A stretch of 64,000 nt of DNA from Mycobacterium sp. 852002-40037_SCH5390672 (GCF_001665875.1 NZ_LZTA01000122.1:1-64000); one strand, 5' to 3'. Positions 43,937 through 54,035 are shown, counted from the first letter of the stretch. The notes: a model not told the origin generated them from the sequence alone. Program-made: numbers and translations.

Positions 43937-44362
43937 TTAGGAGTGCCAGCTGGACCAACGCTGAACGGCTACCTCGATCACCGGGCCGTCCAGTGAAACA
44001 GATTGATACTGAGGGTATTTCGCACGCAGCAGGCGGCATCCGTTATCGACGGCGTCCCCAGCGGTGTGGACCGTGGCGACACCGTCGACCCGTACCCACC
44101 ACAACTGGGTCCAATCGTCGGCGTAGTGGTCGACCAGCAGGCTCACTTGGGGGTTGCTGTCGATGTTGGCCAGGCGACGCAGCCGCAGCGTCGTTTTCGG
44201 CTTCGCGTCGACGGCCGTGTACACGATGTCGGATCCGTCCCGGCCGTCGGTGTCGACCGCGAATACCACCGGCACCAGGTGCGGTCGGCCGCCGGGCGCG
44301 ACCGTGGCCAGTCGGGCTACCGGGGACCGGGTGAAGCTGGCCTTGGGGTCGAAATCGCCCAC
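43937..44362 (-). CDS. PPOX-class F420-dependent oxidoreductase (Rv0121c-like)
   Basis: From GTG 44362 the 141-residue product has a split beta-barrel flavin-reductase fold: SPVARLATVAPGGRPHLVPV at the N-terminus, then TLRLRRLANIDSNPQVSLLV and WTQLWWVRVDGVATVH. This pattern belongs to the TIGR03668 F420-binding PPOX family; F420H2 would serve as hydride donor. It lies upstream of fusA2 on the same strand (141 bp apart), as in M. tuberculosis. The natural substrate is unknown. Confidence 0.88.
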   Translation of the reverse strand: MGDFDPKASFTRSPVARLATVAPGGRPHLVPVVFAVDTDGRDGSDIVYTAVDAKPKTTLRLRRLANIDSNPQVSLLVDHYADDWTQLWWVRVDGVATVHTAGDAVDNGCRLLRAKYPQYQSVSLDGPVIEVAVQRWSSWHS

Positions 44363-44534
44363 GGTGTCAGCTTAGGACCTGGGCTAAATGACGGCAGGAG
44401 CCGATGAGGTTGATCAGAACCTGGCGCGTGCCGTGCATAGCTACCTGCATTACGGTTATATACACACAAATGTGCCGCCAAGAGCCTGAGGCCGGGACAG
44501 TTTGTTCTTACCGCAAAGCAGGAGGGTGACACCG

Positions 44535-45617
44535 ATGAGCAAATCGCACCACCGCTTGGTCTGGTGGTCATGGTTGGTGAGCGTGCTGACCGTGGTGGGA
44601 CTGGGCCTCGGCTTCGGCTCCGGTGCGGGCCTTGCGCCGGCGGGGGCGTCACCGTCGAACCTGGCGCTGGATCGGTTCACCGACCGTCCCCAGGCGCCGC
44701 TGGATCCGTCGGCGATGGTCGGTCAGGTGGGGCCGCAGGTGGTCAACATCGACACCAAGTTCGGCTACAACAACGCGGTGGGCGCCGGAACGGGCATCGT
44801 GATCGATCCCAACGGCGTCGTCCTGACCAACAACCACGTGATCTCCGGTGCCACCGAAATCAGCGCATTCGACGTCGGCAACGGGCAGACATACGCCGTT
44901 GACGTGGTCGGGTACGACCGCACGCAGGACGTCGCGGTGCTGCAATTGCGCGGCGCGGCGGGCCTGCCCACCGTCGCGATCGGCGGCGAGGCCACGGTGG
45001 GAGAGCCCATCGTCGCGCTCGGAAACGTCGGTGGCCAGGGCGGCACGCCCAACGCGGTGACCGGCAAGGTGGTTGCCCTCAACCAGAGCGTCTCGGCAAC
45101 TGACACGCTCACCGGCGCGCAAGAGAGCCTGGGCGGACTGATCCAGGCGGACGCCCCGATCAAGCCGGGTGATTCCGGCGGGCCCATGGTGAACAACGCC
45201 GGACAGGTGATCGGCGTGGACACCGCCGCCACCGACAGCTACAAGATGTCCGGCGGCCAGGGCTTCGCCATTCCCATCGGCCGCGCGATGGGGGTTGCCG
45301 GCCAGATCCGGTCCGGCGCCGGCTCGAACACGGTTCACATCGGTCCCACGGCGTTCCTCGGCCTGGGTGTGATGGACAACAACGGCAACGGCGCGCGGGT
45401 GCAGCGGGTGGTCAACGCCGGTCCCGCCGGTGCGGCCGGAATCGCGCCCGGCGACGTCATCACCGGCGTCGACAACGTCGCGATCAACGGGGCGACGTCC
45501 ATGACCGAGGTGCTCGTTCCGCATCACCCCGGAGACAACATCGCGGTGCACTACCGGTCCAATGACGGCGGCGAGCGCACCGCGAACATCACACTGGCGG
45601 AGGGACCGCCGGCCTGA
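44535..45617 (+). CDS. pepA: Secreted serine protease PepA (HtrA-like, with PDZ domain)
   Basis: The start is ATG 44535 with AGGAGG upstream. The 360-residue product has a signal peptide (LVSVLTVVGLGLGFGSGAGL, cleavage near AGASP) and a trypsin-like domain with the triad His101 (TNNHV), Asp132 (TQDVAVL) and Ser214 (PGDSGGP). A C-terminal PDZ domain (LGLGVMDNNGNGARVQRVVN, then GIAPGDVITGVD) follows. It matches Mtb32A/PepA (Rv0125). It acts outside the cell membrane. A strong hairpin follows the gene before treS. Confidence 0.94.
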   Translation: MSKSHHRLVWWSWLVSVLTVVGLGLGFGSGAGLAPAGASPSNLALDRFTDRPQAPLDPSAMVGQVGPQVVNIDTKFGYNNAVGAGTGIVIDPNGVVLTNNHVISGATEISAFDVGNGQTYAVDVVGYDRTQDVAVLQLRGAAGLPTVAIGGEATVGEPIVALGNVGGQGGTPNAVTGKVVALNQSVSATDTLTGAQESLGGLIQADAPIKPGDSGGPMVNNAGQVIGVDTAATDSYKMSGGQGFAIPIGRAMGVAGQIRSGAGSNTVHIGPTAFLGLGVMDNNGNGARVQRVVNAGPAGAAGIAPGDVITGVDNVAINGATSMTEVLVPHHPGDNIAVHYRSNDGGERTANITLAEGPPA

Positions 45618-45627
45618 CATGCGCGCC

Positions 45628-45677
45628 GACGAGACCCGCCCGGCGATCAATTCGATTGCCACCGGGCGTGTTTCGTC
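45628..45677 (+). terminator. Long hairpin between pepA and treS
   Basis: GACGAGACCCGCCCGG and CCGGGCGTGTTTCGTC pair over 16 positions with one G-U pair and one mismatch around an 18-nt loop. It starts 10 bp after the pepA stop. There is no uninterrupted T tract, so this is a mycobacterial-type U-poor terminator rather than a classic one. Confidence 0.6.
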
Positions 45678-45738
45678 ATAAGCGTGTGGGCGTGATTCCG
45701 AAAGTCGCGCCCAGGGTATCCGTGGCATCGTGGATTTG

Positions 45739-47511
<1,773 letters not shown>

Positions 47512-47563
47512 TTTCTACTCGTGCCGTGACGATGCAGAGCGAAGCGATGAGGAGTGGCGCACA

Positions 47564-48913
47564 ATGACTCAGCCAGCCAAGCTGCCTTGGTCTGAGTGGC
47601 TTCCACAGCAACGTTGGTACGCCGGGCGCAACCGTGAACTGTCCAGCGCGGAGTCCGGCGTTGTCGTTCCGCTCCGCGACGACATTGACCTCATTCTGGT
47701 CGACGCGGACTACGCGGACGGTTCCCGGCACCGGTATCAGGTGATCGTGCGGTGGGATTCCGCGCCGGTCTCCGAATACAGCAGCGTCGCCACTATCGGC
47801 GCCGCCGACGATCGGACCGCCTTCGACGCGATGTTCGATGCCGCTGCACCGCAGTTTCTGCTCTCCCTGATCGATTCGTCGGCCGTGCGCAGCGCGTCGG
47901 GCACCGAGGTGATCTTCGCCAAGGAGCCGGGCGCGGACCTTCCCCTGGAGGCGATGGCCCACGTATCCGACGCCGAGCAGTCCAACACCAGCGTCATCTT
48001 CGACCGAGACGCCATCTTCAAGGTGTTCCGCCGGGTCAGCAGCGGCATCAACCCCGACATCGAGCTGAACCGCGTGCTCGGGCGGGCCGGCAACCCGCAT
48101 GTCGCGCGGCTGCTGGGAACCTACGAGATGACCGGGTCGGACGGCAGTGCCGACGAGGCGTGGCCGCTGGGCATGGTGACCGAATTCGCCGCCAACAGCG
48201 CCGAGGGCTGGGCGATGGCCACCGCCAGCGTTCGTGACCTGTTCGCTGAAGGCGACCTGTATGCGTACGAGGTCGGCGGCGACTTCGCCGGTGAGTCCTA
48301 CCGCCTCGGCGAAGCCGTGGCTTCCGTGCACGCCACCTTGGCCGAGACCCTCGGCACCTCGCAAGCCGTATTTCCGTTGGACAACGTGCTGGCGCGGCTG
48401 TCCTCGACCGCGGCGCTGGTTCCCGAGCTGAAGGAGCACGCGGCGGCGATCGAAGAGCGTTTCCAGAAGTTGGTCACCGAGACGATCACCGTGCAGCGCG
48501 TCCACGGTGATCTGCACCTGGGTCAGGTGCTGCGTACACCGGAGCGCTGGTTGCTCATCGATTTCGAGGGCGAACCGGGACAGCCGCTCGAGGAGCGCCG
48601 CGCGCCCGATTCAGCGTTGCGGGACGTGGCCGGCGTGCTGCGGTCGTTCGAGTACGCCGCGTACGGGCCACTGGTCGACCAGGCGGACGACAAGCAATTG
48701 GCGGCCCGGGCCCGCGAGTGGGTCGAGCGCAACCGCACCGCGTTCTGCGACGGCTACGCCGCCGCCTCCGGGATCGACCCGCGCGATTCGGCCCAGCTAC
48801 TGGCCGCCTACGAGCTCGACAAGGCCGTCTATGAGGCCGGCTACGAAGCGCGGCACAGGCCGGGGTGGTTACCGATTCCCTTGCGCTCCATCGCTCGTCT
48901 CACCGCTGCCTAG
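47564..48913 (+). CDS. mak: Maltokinase Mak (Pep2)
   Basis: The start is ATG 47564 (MTQPAKLPWSEWLPQQRWYA) with GAGGAG upstream. The 449-residue kinase has an N-terminal cap (QQRWYAGRNRELS) and a phosphotransferase-like C-lobe with VHGDLHLGQVL (catalytic Asp) and LLIDFEGEPGQPLEERR (metal-binding Asp). It corresponds to Rv0127. It phosphorylates maltose to maltose-1-phosphate with ATP in the cytosol, downstream of TreS, with which mycobacterial Mak forms a complex. It lies 52 bp after treS, probably in one operon. Confidence 0.95.
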   Translation: MTQPAKLPWSEWLPQQRWYAGRNRELSSAESGVVVPLRDDIDLILVDADYADGSRHRYQVIVRWDSAPVSEYSSVATIGAADDRTAFDAMFDAAAPQFLLSLIDSSAVRSASGTEVIFAKEPGADLPLEAMAHVSDAEQSNTSVIFDRDAIFKVFRRVSSGINPDIELNRVLGRAGNPHVARLLGTYEMTGSDGSADEAWPLGMVTEFAANSAEGWAMATASVRDLFAEGDLYAYEVGGDFAGESYRLGEAVASVHATLAETLGTSQAVFPLDNVLARLSSTAALVPELKEHAAAIEERFQKLVTETITVQRVHGDLHLGQVLRTPERWLLIDFEGEPGQPLEERRAPDSALRDVAGVLRSFEYAAYGPLVDQADDKQLAARAREWVERNRTAFCDGYAAASGIDPRDSAQLLAAYELDKAVYEAGYEARHRPGWLPIPLRSIARLTAA

Positions 48914-48966
48914 CGGGTCGCCGCCATCGGCCGTCGGCTGCGAGCGCCGCGGCTGTCTGACAGCAT

Positions 48967-49659
48967 GTGCGTGTGCCGAGTGACATCTACAACAGCGAGT
49001 CGCGGTTGTCGTGGGTGCTGGCAGCGCTCGCGGGCGTGCTGGGGGCAACCGCCTTCACCCACTCCGCCGGCTACTTCGTGACATTCATGACCGGCAACGC
49101 CCAGCGCGCGGTGCTCGGGTATTTCCGCGGCGACGTCCTGCTGTCGGCCACGGCGGGGGTGTTGATCGTGTGCTTCGTCGCGGGCGTGGTGGTCGCCTCG
49201 GTCTGTCGGCGGCATTTCTGGGTGGCGCACCCGCACGGCCCGACGGTGCTGACGACGTTCAGCCTGGCGGCGGCCACCCTGGCCGACGTCGTTGATGAGG
49301 GCTGGGAAGAGAATCTGCTCGATTTCGCGCCCATCATGTTGGTGGCCTTCGGAATTGGCGCTTTGAACACGTCATTCGTCAAGGACGGTGAGGTGTCGGT
49401 CCCCCTGAGCTACGTGACCGGGACGCTGGTGAAGATGGGCCAGGGGATCGAACGCCACATCGCCGGCGGATCGTCATCGGACTGGTTGGGCTACTTCCTG
49501 CTGTTCGCCAGCTTCACGGCGGGCGCGACGGTGGGCGGCTTCGTCAGCACCCTGGTCAACGGGACGTGGATGCTGGTGGTGGCCACCGTCGTCTGCGCGT
49601 TGACCACCGCTTACACCTACTTCCACTCCGATCGACGGGCCCTGCTCGACGAGACGTGA
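48967..49659 (+). CDS. DUF1275/YoaK-like membrane protein
   Basis: From GTG 48967 (or GTG 48973) the 230-residue product has six predicted membrane segments, with TAFTHSAGYFVTFMTGNAQR near the N-terminus, PIMLVAFGIGALNTSFV, LSYVTGTLVKMGQGIERHIA and a last helix WMLVVATVVCALTTAYTYF. The TGN and TGTLVK motifs are typical of DUF1275. No function is established for the family. It occupies the Rv0128 position between mak and fbpC and converges on fbpC, with a strong terminator between. Confidence 0.8.
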   Translation: MRVPSDIYNSESRLSWVLAALAGVLGATAFTHSAGYFVTFMTGNAQRAVLGYFRGDVLLSATAGVLIVCFVAGVVVASVCRRHFWVAHPHGPTVLTTFSLAAATLADVVDEGWEENLLDFAPIMLVAFGIGALNTSFVKDGEVSVPLSYVTGTLVKMGQGIERHIAGGSSSDWLGYFLLFASFTAGATVGGFVSTLVNGTWMLVVATVVCALTTAYTYFHSDRRALLDET

Positions 49660-49705
49660 AAAAAGCATCGGCAGTAGCGCTGACCGGTGCGCTACTGCCG
49701 ATGCT
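49659..49705 (-). terminator. Intrinsic terminator of fbpC
   Basis: AGCATCGGCAGTAGCGC (49664-49680) and its exact reverse complement (49689-49705) form a 17-bp stem with an 8-nt loop. On the minus strand the stem is followed at once by six T residues (49664-49659). This is a textbook Rho-independent terminator, uncommon in mycobacteria, placed directly after the fbpC stop. The first A residues overlap the stop codon of the convergent membrane-protein gene. Confidence 0.92.
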
Positions 49706-49718
49706 GGCCTGCAGGGTT

Positions 49719-50759
49719 TTAGGTGGCCGGTTGCGCCGGTTGCGCCGGTTGTGCCGGTTGTGCCGGTTGCGCCGTCGTATTGCTGGCCAGGAGCACCTGC
49801 TGCATGTCGGGCTTCATGGCCATCAACTGCTGGTTCCAGTAGGGCCACGAGTGTGTCCCGTTGGCCGGGAAGTTGAACACCCCGTTGCGTCCACCGGCGG
49901 CCGCGTAGGTGTTCTGGAACTGCTGGTTGGTGCGCAGCGTCATGCCCTCCAGGAATTTCGCCGGCATGTTGTCGCCGCCGAGGTCCGTGGGGGTGCCGTT
50001 ACCGCAGTAGACCCAGATGCGGGTGTTGTTGGCGACCAGCCGCGGAATCTGGATCATCGGGTCGTTGCGCTTCCACGCCGGATCGGTGGACGGACCCCAC
50101 ATGCTGTTGGCGCTGTAACCGCCGGAGTCGCTCATTGCCAGGCCGATCAGGGTCGGCCACCAGCCCTCGGATGGGTTGAGGAAGCCCGACAGCGCGGCCG
50201 CATACGGGAACTGCTGCGGGTAGTAGGCCGCCAGGATCAGTGCGGAGCCGCCCGACATCGACAGCCCCACCGCAGCGTTGCCGGCCGGAGAAACCTGCTT
50301 GTTGGCCTGCATCCACAAGGGCATTTCCTGGGTCAGGAACGTCTCCCACTTGTAGGTGTAGTTCTGTCCGTTACCCGATGACGGCTGGTACCAGTTGCTG
50401 TAGAAGCTGGACTGGCCGCCGACCGGCATGATCACCGAAAGGCCGGACTGGTAGAACTCCTCGAAGGCGGGGGTGTTGATGTCCCAGCCGTTGTAGTCGT
50501 CCTGCGCGCGCAGGCCGTCGAGCAGGTAAACGGCATGCGATCCGCCGCCTTGAAATTGGACCTTGATGTTTCGGCCCATCGACGGCGACGGCACCTCCAG
50601 GTATTCCACCGGAAGCCCCGCCTTGGAGAAGGCCCCCGCGACAGGGGAGCCGCCGGAGGCCACGGCGAGACCGGACATCAGGGAGGCCCCCACAGCCGCG
50701 ATCGCCAGTCGGCGCGGCATGGTAGCCGCGGCGCCACGCAACTTTTCGAAGAACGACAT
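49719..50759 (-). CDS. fbpC: Mycolyltransferase antigen 85C (FbpC)
   Basis: The 346-residue product starts at ATG 50759 with a signal peptide (MPRRLAIAAVGASLMSGLAV, cleavage near AGAFS). The mature part has VEYLEVPSPSMGRNIKVQFQ, the catalytic Ser169 in GLSMSGGSA and the histidine in ANGTHSWPYWN. It transfers mycolate from trehalose monomycolate to arabinogalactan or to make trehalose dimycolate in the cell wall. The C-terminus carries five Ala-Gln-Pro-type repeats encoded by 9-bp units, as I remember from M. avium-group Ag85C and not from M. tuberculosis. A 233-bp upstream region separates it from the ABC permease gene. Confidence 0.96.
   Translation of the reverse strand: MSFFEKLRGAAATMPRRLAIAAVGASLMSGLAVASGGSPVAGAFSKAGLPVEYLEVPSPSMGRNIKVQFQGGGSHAVYLLDGLRAQDDYNGWDINTPAFEEFYQSGLSVIMPVGGQSSFYSNWYQPSSGNGQNYTYKWETFLTQEMPLWMQANKQVSPAGNAAVGLSMSGGSALILAAYYPQQFPYAAALSGFLNPSEGWWPTLIGLAMSDSGGYSANSMWGPSTDPAWKRNDPMIQIPRLVANNTRIWVYCGNGTPTDLGGDNMPAKFLEGMTLRTNQQFQNTYAAAGGRNGVFNFPANGTHSWPYWNQQLMAMKPDMQQVLLASNTTAQPAQPAQPAQPAQPAT
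49727..49771. repeat. Five tandem 9-bp units in the 3' end of fbpC
   Basis: The plus strand reads CCGGTTGCG, CCGGTTGCG, CCGGTTGTG, CCGGTTGTG, CCGGTTGCG. The units encode the C-terminal Ala-Gln-Pro repeats of Ag85C. Copy number may vary between strains through slippage without breaking the frame. Confidence 0.9.
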
Positions 50760-50884
50760 AGCTCTCTACCCATCCCAACTTTCATCTGCCGCATGGTGCG
50801 GTCGAATCTGTTCTCGGGGAGTGAAACACAGCGGGAGGGCCGAATTCCCTTGTCGCGGCCGCGATGACAGATCGCGGTTAGCTA

Positions 50885-50910
50885 ACGATTGGGCGTCGCC
50901 CAGAAATCGT
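50885..50910. terminator. Hairpin between the ABC permease gene and fbpC
   Basis: ACGATT-GGGCG and CGCCC-AGA-AATCGT can fold into an 11-bp stem with a 3-nt bulge and a one-base centre. It lies downstream of the ABC permease stop and upstream of fbpC on the minus strand. No T tract follows, so it may be a terminator or a regulatory hairpin. Confidence 0.4.
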
Positions 50911-50992
50911 CACGGCCTGGTCACGATCGGCTTTCGGAATCCGCGGCCACCTTGCGATGCGCTAGCAGATGCGCTATCGCGTCGGCGACGGA

Positions 50993-51811
50993 TCAGGCGA
51001 CCAGGCGGCGCAAAAGCGTTGATGCCGTAATGATTCCGAGCACGGCGGCGACCACCAGCACGGCGATGTCCGCGGGGTTGAACGGGGTGCCGATCAACAG
51101 CGCCCGCAGCGCGTTCACCTCGTAACTGAGTGGATTGACCTTGCTCAGCACGTGCAGCCACGCCGGCATCACATCGACCGGGTACAGCGCGTTGGACGCG
51201 AAGAACAACGGCATCGTGATCGCTTGGCCGATGCCCATCAGGCGGTCGCGACTGCGCACCAGACCGGCCAGCGTCATCGACAGGCAGGCGAAGAACGCGG
51301 CGCCAAGCATGACGATGGCCATCGCGGCCACGATCCGCAACGGATTCACCGTCAGGCCGACGCCCATCACATACGCCAGCGCCAGCACGCCGACCACCTG
51401 GGCCACCGAACGAACCCCGGCCGCGAAAGCCTTGCCGGTGATCAGCGCCGACGCCGGAGCCGGCGTCACCATGAGCTTGGCCAGCACACCGGCGTCGCGG
51501 TCCCAAATGATCTGTATCCCATAGAAAATGGAGATGAACAACGCCGACTGGGCGATGATCCCCGGTGCCAGAAACGCCAGATACGACACCGATCCGGTGG
51601 GGATGACATGCAAGTGGCTGAAGGTGGTCCCGAAGATCAACAGCCACAATGCGGGCTGCACCATCCGGGTGACCAGCTCGGTCCTGTCGTGTTGCAGCTT
51701 CTGCAGTTCGACGATCGCGAACGCTCCGATGCGGCTGGACAGCGCGCCGACTCGTTGCCATCCGCGCGGGGCCCGAAGCAGTGTTCCGGCTAGGGCGCTA
51801 TCAACCGACAC
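50993..51811 (-). CDS. ABC-2-type transporter permease (DrrB-like)
   Basis: The start chosen is GTG 51811 (VSVDSALAGTLLRAPRGWQR), overlapping the end of the ATPase gene by 11 bp, with AAAGG upstream. The 272-residue product has six membrane helices of the ABC-2 family: LVTRMVQPALWLLIFGTTFS, SYLAFLAPGIIAQSALFISI, IIWDRDAGVLAKLMVTPAPA and the NPLSYEVNALRALLIG signature near the end. It would pair with the ATPase encoded upstream as a drug or lipid exporter. The third gene of a MarR-ATPase-permease operon. Confidence 0.88.
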   Translation of the reverse strand: MSVDSALAGTLLRAPRGWQRVGALSSRIGAFAIVELQKLQHDRTELVTRMVQPALWLLIFGTTFSHLHVIPTGSVSYLAFLAPGIIAQSALFISIFYGIQIIWDRDAGVLAKLMVTPAPASALITGKAFAAGVRSVAQVVGVLALAYVMGVGLTVNPLRIVAAMAIVMLGAAFFACLSMTLAGLVRSRDRLMGIGQAITMPLFFASNALYPVDVMPAWLHVLSKVNPLSYEVNALRALLIGTPFNPADIAVLVVAAVLGIITASTLLRRLVA

Positions 51812-52640
51812 GGCGCGCCACCTTTCTGCTGGAACGGATTTCACGAATGGATCCGTTGGCATCCGCCGGATCCGCTTCGTCGGCCAAACCCGAGGCCGCG
51901 TAATAGCGGAACACATCCTCGAGGGTGGCCCCCGGCGACACCTTGGATATCTGGGCCTTCAACTTGTCCGGTGCGCCGACGGCCCGCAGCTGACCGCGGT
52001 GCATCAGCGCGACCCGGTCACACAGGGCGTCGGCTTCCTCCATGTAGTGGGTGGTCAACAGCACGGTCATGCCGAACTGCGCCTGCATCGATTGCACCTG
52101 CCCCCACACGCCGTCACGCGCGATGGGATCCAGTCCGACGGTCGGTTCGTCGAGCACCAGCAGTGAGGGGCGGTTGACCAGCGCCTGGGCCACCTCGAGG
52201 CGGCGGACCATGCCGCCGGAGTAGGACGACGCCAGCCGGTCGGCCACGTCGATGAGATCCATGGCGACCAGCGCCTGATCGACGCGGTCAGTGCGCTCGG
52301 TGCGAGGCACCCCGTACAACCGCGCGAACCATTGCACGTTCTGCCGGCCGGTCAATGCGGGCTCGATCGAAAGTTGTTGCGGCACATAGCCGATGTTGCT
52401 TCTGATGTCCGTGGTCTGGCGGCGCGCGTCCATTCCGAAAATGCGCAGTGCACCGTCCTGCACCGGGGTCAGCGTGGTCAGCATCCGGACCATGGTCGTC
52501 TTGCCGGCGCCGTTGGGCCCCAGGAGGCCCATGGTTTCGCCGGGGCGTACCTGCAATGTCACATCATCGACGGCGGTGAACTGGCCATAGCGGTAGGTCA
52601 GGTTCCTGCCGTCGACCGCCATCGGCAGCGATCCGCTCAT
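51801..52640 (-). CDS. ABC transporter ATP-binding protein (DrrA-like)
   Basis: The 279-residue ATPase has a Walker A GPNGAGKTT, the signature SYSGGMVRRLEVAQAL (SGGM in place of SGGQ), a Walker B LLVLDEPTVGLD and the switch histidine in LLTTHYMEEA. A C-terminal tail after TLEDVFRYY is typical of daunorubicin-resistance-type ATPases. The start ATG 52640 overlaps the MarR stop by ATGA. It energises export through the permease encoded next. Confidence 0.92.
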   Translation of the reverse strand: MSGSLPMAVDGRNLTYRYGQFTAVDDVTLQVRPGETMGLLGPNGAGKTTMVRMLTTLTPVQDGALRIFGMDARRQTTDIRSNIGYVPQQLSIEPALTGRQNVQWFARLYGVPRTERTDRVDQALVAMDLIDVADRLASSYSGGMVRRLEVAQALVNRPSLLVLDEPTVGLDPIARDGVWGQVQSMQAQFGMTVLLTTHYMEEADALCDRVALMHRGQLRAVGAPDKLKAQISKVSPGATLEDVFRYYAASGLADEADPADANGSIREIRSSRKVARRVG

Positions 52641-53089
52641 GATCGTCGCTCGCGCATTTTTTGGGTCATCGTGTCGAGGACCTCCAATCCCTTTGTCAAA
52701 GACTCGATTTGGTCGTCGTCAAGCTCGTCGATCACCTCGGACAACAATGCCCGGCGGGTGGCGCGGGATGCGTCCACGACCTGTTGCGCGGGCTCGGCGA
52801 GCCGGAGTTGGCACACCCGGCGATCGCTGTCTCCAGCTGTCCGCACCAGCAGTCCGCCGGACACCAGCTTGGTGACCAGGGTCGAGGCGGTGTTGGGCAC
52901 CAGCCCCAGCTCGGCGGCCGCGGCGCTGACCGAAATCCCCGGTCGCCGCCCGACCAGCCACAACAGCTCCGACTGCGACTCGGAAAGCCGCGATGAATCG
53001 AACGCGCGGCCAGCCGACCTGCGGAGTTGCCGGCGAAACCTGCCGACCACACCGAACAGCTCGACTGCTACATCAGTGCGTGATTTCAT
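52637..53089 (-). CDS. MarR-family transcriptional regulator
   Basis: The start chosen is ATG 53089 (MKSRTDVAVELFGVVG); an in-frame GTG at 53095 is the alternative. The 150-residue product has a MarR winged helix (ELLWLVGRRPGISVSAAAAE, LGLVPNTASTLVTKLVSGGL) and a wing with DSDRRVCQLRL. MarR proteins often repress the exporter they are encoded with and release DNA on binding the exported compound. A TATTAT box ending 9 bp before the ATG would give an almost leaderless mRNA. The stop overlaps the ATPase start by ATGA. Confidence 0.9.
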   Translation of the reverse strand: MKSRTDVAVELFGVVGRFRRQLRRSAGRAFDSSRLSESQSELLWLVGRRPGISVSAAAAELGLVPNTASTLVTKLVSGGLLVRTAGDSDRRVCQLRLAEPAQQVVDASRATRRALLSEVIDELDDDQIESLTKGLEVLDTMTQKMRERRS

Positions 53090-53097
53090 ATGCACCC

Positions 53098-53145
53098 ATA
53101 ATACCTCTGTAGCCGAGCTATCTATGTGGGGAAGCTATGTATACG
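53098..53145 (-). promoter_or_regulatory. Candidate promoter and operator of the MarR-ABC operon
   Basis: On the minus strand TATTAT (53103-53098) is a good -10. Just upstream lie TAGC-CGA-GCTA (53110-53120), an inverted repeat, and two related segments, AGCTATCTATG at 53117 and AGCTATGTATA at 53133 (plus strand), 16 bp apart. This A/T-rich patch stands out against the GC-rich surroundings and is a plausible MarR-binding region. Confidence 0.4.
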
Positions 53146-53156
53146 GTATGTACCCG

Positions 53157-53654
53157 TTAGCGAGGCAGACGATGCAGCACGACGTCGGTCAGCTCGCCTT
53201 CGTCAGCGCGGGCAGTCATATAGGTGCAGAAGGGTTGCCGGCGACGATCCGTCGGTGACCCGGGATTGAGCAGTCGCAAGCCGGTTTCGGTTGTGGTGTC
53301 CCACGGGATGTGGCTGTGCCCGAACACCAGCACCTGGGTTTCGGGGTAGAGCCGCGACATACGGGTTTCTCGTCCGATGGCGGCGCCGGTCTCGTGCACG
53401 ACCGTGAACACCACCCCGCCCAGCGTCACGTCCGCCCGTTCGGGCAGCCGCGCCCGCAAGGCCGGGCCGTCGTTGTTTCCCCAACACGCCACCACCCGGG
53501 TCGCCCGGTCCTCGAGTTCGTCGAGGAACTCCGGGGCAATCCAGTCACCCGCGTGGACGACGACGTCGGCCGCGGCCACCTCATCCCACACCGGCGCGGG
53601 CAGGTCGCGGGCGCGCTTGGGGATGTGCGTATCGGCAATCAGCAGCAGCCTCAC
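53157..53654 (-). CDS. Metallophosphoesterase (YfcE/MJ0936-like)
   Basis: From GTG 53654 (VRLLLIADTHIPKRARDL) the product has 165 residues; a TTG at 53672 is also in frame. All metal-binding motifs of the calcineurin-like fold are present: DTHIP, VVHAGDW, CWGNNDG, VVHE and FGHSHIPW. Such YfcE-type proteins are Mn2+-dependent phosphodiesterases or phosphatases with unclear natural substrates. It points the same way as the MarR operon but sits upstream of its promoter, so it is probably separate. Confidence 0.85.
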   Translation of the reverse strand: MRLLLIADTHIPKRARDLPAPVWDEVAAADVVVHAGDWIAPEFLDELEDRATRVVACWGNNDGPALRARLPERADVTLGGVVFTVVHETGAAIGRETRMSRLYPETQVLVFGHSHIPWDTTTETGLRLLNPGSPTDRRRQPFCTYMTARADEGELTDVVLHRLPR

Positions 53655-53681
53655 AGACCCATCTTGCGCCAAAAGGGTCGA

Positions 53682-53852
53682 CTAGCCGTCTTGACTGCGG
53701 GCTTCGGCGCCGGACTCGCCGGCGTCAAAGGAATCGTCGGAGCCCGCCGCACCCACGTATGAGCCATCCTCGTCGCCCGCGGCGCGGGAGCGAGTCTGGT
53801 GGGTCTCGGCTTCCACGTCTTCCTCGGCTTTGTGGCCCTTGTGATCTGGCAT
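53682..53852 (-). CDS. Small acidic disordered protein (56 aa)
   Basis: The start is ATG 53852 (MPDHKGHKAEEDVEAETHQT) with AAGGAAG at good spacing. The product is rich in Glu, Asp, Gly, Ser and Ala, has no hydrophobic core and is probably unstructured. A SigF-like promoter (GTTT-N15-GGGAAT) lies 40 bp upstream, suggesting expression under stress or in stationary phase. I do not recognise the family. Confidence 0.7.
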   Translation of the reverse strand: MPDHKGHKAEEDVEAETHQTRSRAAGDEDGSYVGAAGSDDSFDAGESGAEARSQDG

Positions 53853-53891
53853 GGTGGCTTCCTTTACTGTGGACGCAGCGTTCGGGATGGG

Positions 53892-53916
53892 ATTCCCCCG
53901 ACTGCTCACGCGAAAC
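53892..53916 (-). promoter_or_regulatory. SigF-type promoter of the small acidic protein gene
   Basis: On the minus strand GTTT (53916-53913), 15 bases and GGGAAT (53897-53892) match the SigF/SigB pattern GTTT-N15-GGGWAW. The predicted start site is about 33 bp before ATG 53852, the same geometry as the sites at 56693 and 58354. Confidence 0.65.
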
Positions 53917-54035
53917 GAAACCCGGGCATTCCGCCACGGCTGCCCCCGGGCCGACCGTGCGGTGCATCGGCCGGATGAACAAGGCAGCGAACCGCGGCGC
54001 TATTGTTAGCAGCCGAAACCAAGGAGAACACGCCG

